Assembly (NCBI GenBank): GCA_964647825.1
Contig: CAZYJL010000011.1
Coordinates: 1-42,475 of the forward strand
DNA: 42,475 nucleotides
From: VFKI01 sp964647825
GTDB lineage: Bacteria > Pseudomonadota > Gammaproteobacteria > DSM-16500
Direction: 5' to 3'
Part shown: positions 41,689 to 42,475 of the stretch, one piece after another
How the letters are laid out: each line of letters starts with the position of its first letter
Position numbering within the stretch: position 1 is the stretch's first letter
Position numbers and translations under genes: made by a program
The notes under the pieces: model-generated
What the model was told of the DNA's origin: nothing
What the model saw: the letters and a program-made list of their open reading frames with translations, nothing else
The model's database searches: none

Positions 41689-42135
41689 TTAATACCATTG
41701 ACAATTAGCAGCTGTGCCAATACTTGTTGAACATTCATAACTTGCTTCACTTGGTGTTTTGGTAAAATTCTTCAGATCCTCTACACCAACCATGAACCGT
41801 TCAATATTTTTAAGCATTAAACCACGGTCTGCGACTTTGAAAAAGTATTTACAGGTCACATACCCTGAACCATATGGCATGCTTGGGCTTACAAAATAAT
41901 CATCGATATTCACAACAACATCCGTCACTTGCCCTTTATCAATTTGTTGTAACATACCAATCGCATCAGTTGGTTTGATATACCAACCTGCTTGTTGTGC
42001 CGTTGCACTGACACTCCACCCACCATCCGATTGATGAACCAAATCATTCAATGACGGGCATAACCCTTTTGCTGCAAAAACACCCGTTGAACTTGCTGCC
42101 GCCAACACCATCGCAACCACTTGTTTTTTCAACAT
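41689..42135 (-). CDS. Small secreted cysteine-containing protein, unknown
   Basis: The 148-aa product has a clear signal peptide (MLKKQVVAMVLAAASSTGVFA). The mature part has four cysteines (KGLCPS, VTCKYFF, YECSTS, ANCQWY) that could form two disulfides, with strand-rich sequence between. The opening CPSLNDL and the central CKYFF recall DUF3757-type small exported proteins, a weak resemblance only. GAGGATAG lies before the ATG, a good site. It could be periplasmic or an effector-like secreted protein; nothing in the sequence decides. Confidence 0.8.
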   Translation of the reverse strand: MLKKQVVAMVLAAASSTGVFAAKGLCPSLNDLVHQSDGGWSVSATAQQAGWYIKPTDAIGMLQQIDKGQVTDVVVNIDDYFVSPSMPYGSGYVTCKYFFKVADRGLMLKNIERFMVGVEDLKNFTKTPSEASYECSTSIGTAANCQWY

Positions 42136-42405
42136 GTGCTATCCTCATAAGTTAAGTAATTTTGCGCGCTAATTGTACAGAAATTTAATATATAAACAAA
42201 TCAAAACAATTACACTGTCACTATTTTGTCTAAAACACTGTTAAATAATAGCCTATATAAAATTTAACCTAATGATTATACTAATAAAAATTTTCACCCA
42301 AGAAAAATAGATAGTAGAATCAACGCACAAGAGAAAATTCACTTTTACTTGTATAATCATATAGTTATCTAAAAAACGGGCCGTGAGAACAGGGCCACCT
42401 CATAT

Positions 42406-42432
42406 AAAATGGTCTTTTTCTGAACCATTTTT
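42406..42432. terminator. Terminator-like hairpin
   Basis: AAAATGGT and ACCATTTT pair over 7-8 bp around a pyrimidine-rich loop and are followed by a short T-run. It may end a minus-strand transcript coming from beyond the right edge. Strength is uncertain. Confidence 0.4.
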
Positions 42433-42444
42433 AACAAAAGAAGC

Positions 42445-42475
42445 TGTCATACCGCGCTTTATGCGCGGTATCCAG
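42445..42475. repeat. REP-like palindrome at the right edge
   Basis: TGTCATACCGCGCTTTATGC followed by GCGGTATCCAG is the consensus palindrome of this genome segment, nearly identical to 18432-18462. It stops at the window edge and could be one half of a composite element. Confidence 0.75.

Larger units (their letters stand above)
42136..42475. other. 340-bp AT-rich intergenic end of the window
   Basis: No credible open frame is seen. The region holds AT-rich sequence upstream of the secreted-protein gene, a possible terminator hairpin (42406-42432) and the start of a REP-like repeat at the right edge. Confidence 0.55.

Overview
The window looks like chromosome from a fairly AT-rich gammaproteobacterium. 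Gene content (adk, lpxH, serA/serB, pilT, phaA/phaB/phaR, recD2), the many short GTCATnCCGCG...GCGGnATCCAG palindromes and the style of the small secreted and hypothetical proteins suggest Legionellales or a Coxiellaceae relative. That placement is inference; no rRNA or tRNA is present to fix it.

Region 1 (1-12125, minus): one very large gene fills the left quarter and runs off the left edge. It is the N-terminal part (at least 4041 codons) of a filamentous-haemagglutinin-like, two-partner-secreted adhesin. In order it has a signal peptide, TPS/haemagglutinin-activity domain, beta-helix, two GLUG arrays, a very long tract of autotransporter-type beta-strand repeats with internal duplications, and YDG-type repeats. 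Its TpsB partner is not in view.

Region 2 (12.5-23.1 kb): a PqaA-family hydrolase, an L,D-transpeptidase lipoprotein, a GAF-GAF-GGDEF diguanylate cyclase preceded by an overlapping 9-codon leader, a DUF2339 polytopic membrane protein, a stand-alone acyltransferase that reads like the trans-AT of polyketide synthases, a two-gene set of basic chromatin proteins (Lys-tailed HU and an H1-like protein) and a RecD2 helicase.

Region 3 (23.3-33.1 kb): a secreted multidomain GH9/CBM3-like cellulase, divergent serA and serB-like genes, phaR, an MBL-fold hydrolase, DUF2147 and adk (overlapping), a conserved hypothetical and lpxH.

Region 4 (33.2-42.5 kb): phaB, a Sfp-type phosphopantetheinyl transferase, two small proteins, an HPF-like ribosome factor, an APC transporter, phaA, a LOV-GGDEF putative blue-light diguanylate cyclase, a PilT retraction ATPase and a small cysteine-containing secreted protein.

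The most unusual non-coding signal is a family of five intergenic elements of 183-187 bp (23122, 29229, 35139, 39069, 40204), four of them starting at or within 17 nt of a stop codon. They share ends (GTMAY..CTCAG) and a conserved core in two subtypes. Each copy also carries its own private outer sequence, and that sequence is repeated in inverted orientation at both ends of the same copy. A second family pairs two REP-like hairpins inside terminal inverted repeats (19569 and 33998). Functional themes are surface adhesion and type IV pili, c-di-GMP signalling (two cyclases), polyhydroxybutyrate metabolism (phaR, phaB, phaA dispersed, no phaC seen), and a hint of a polyketide/NRPS pathway elsewhere (trans-AT plus Sfp-type PPTase).
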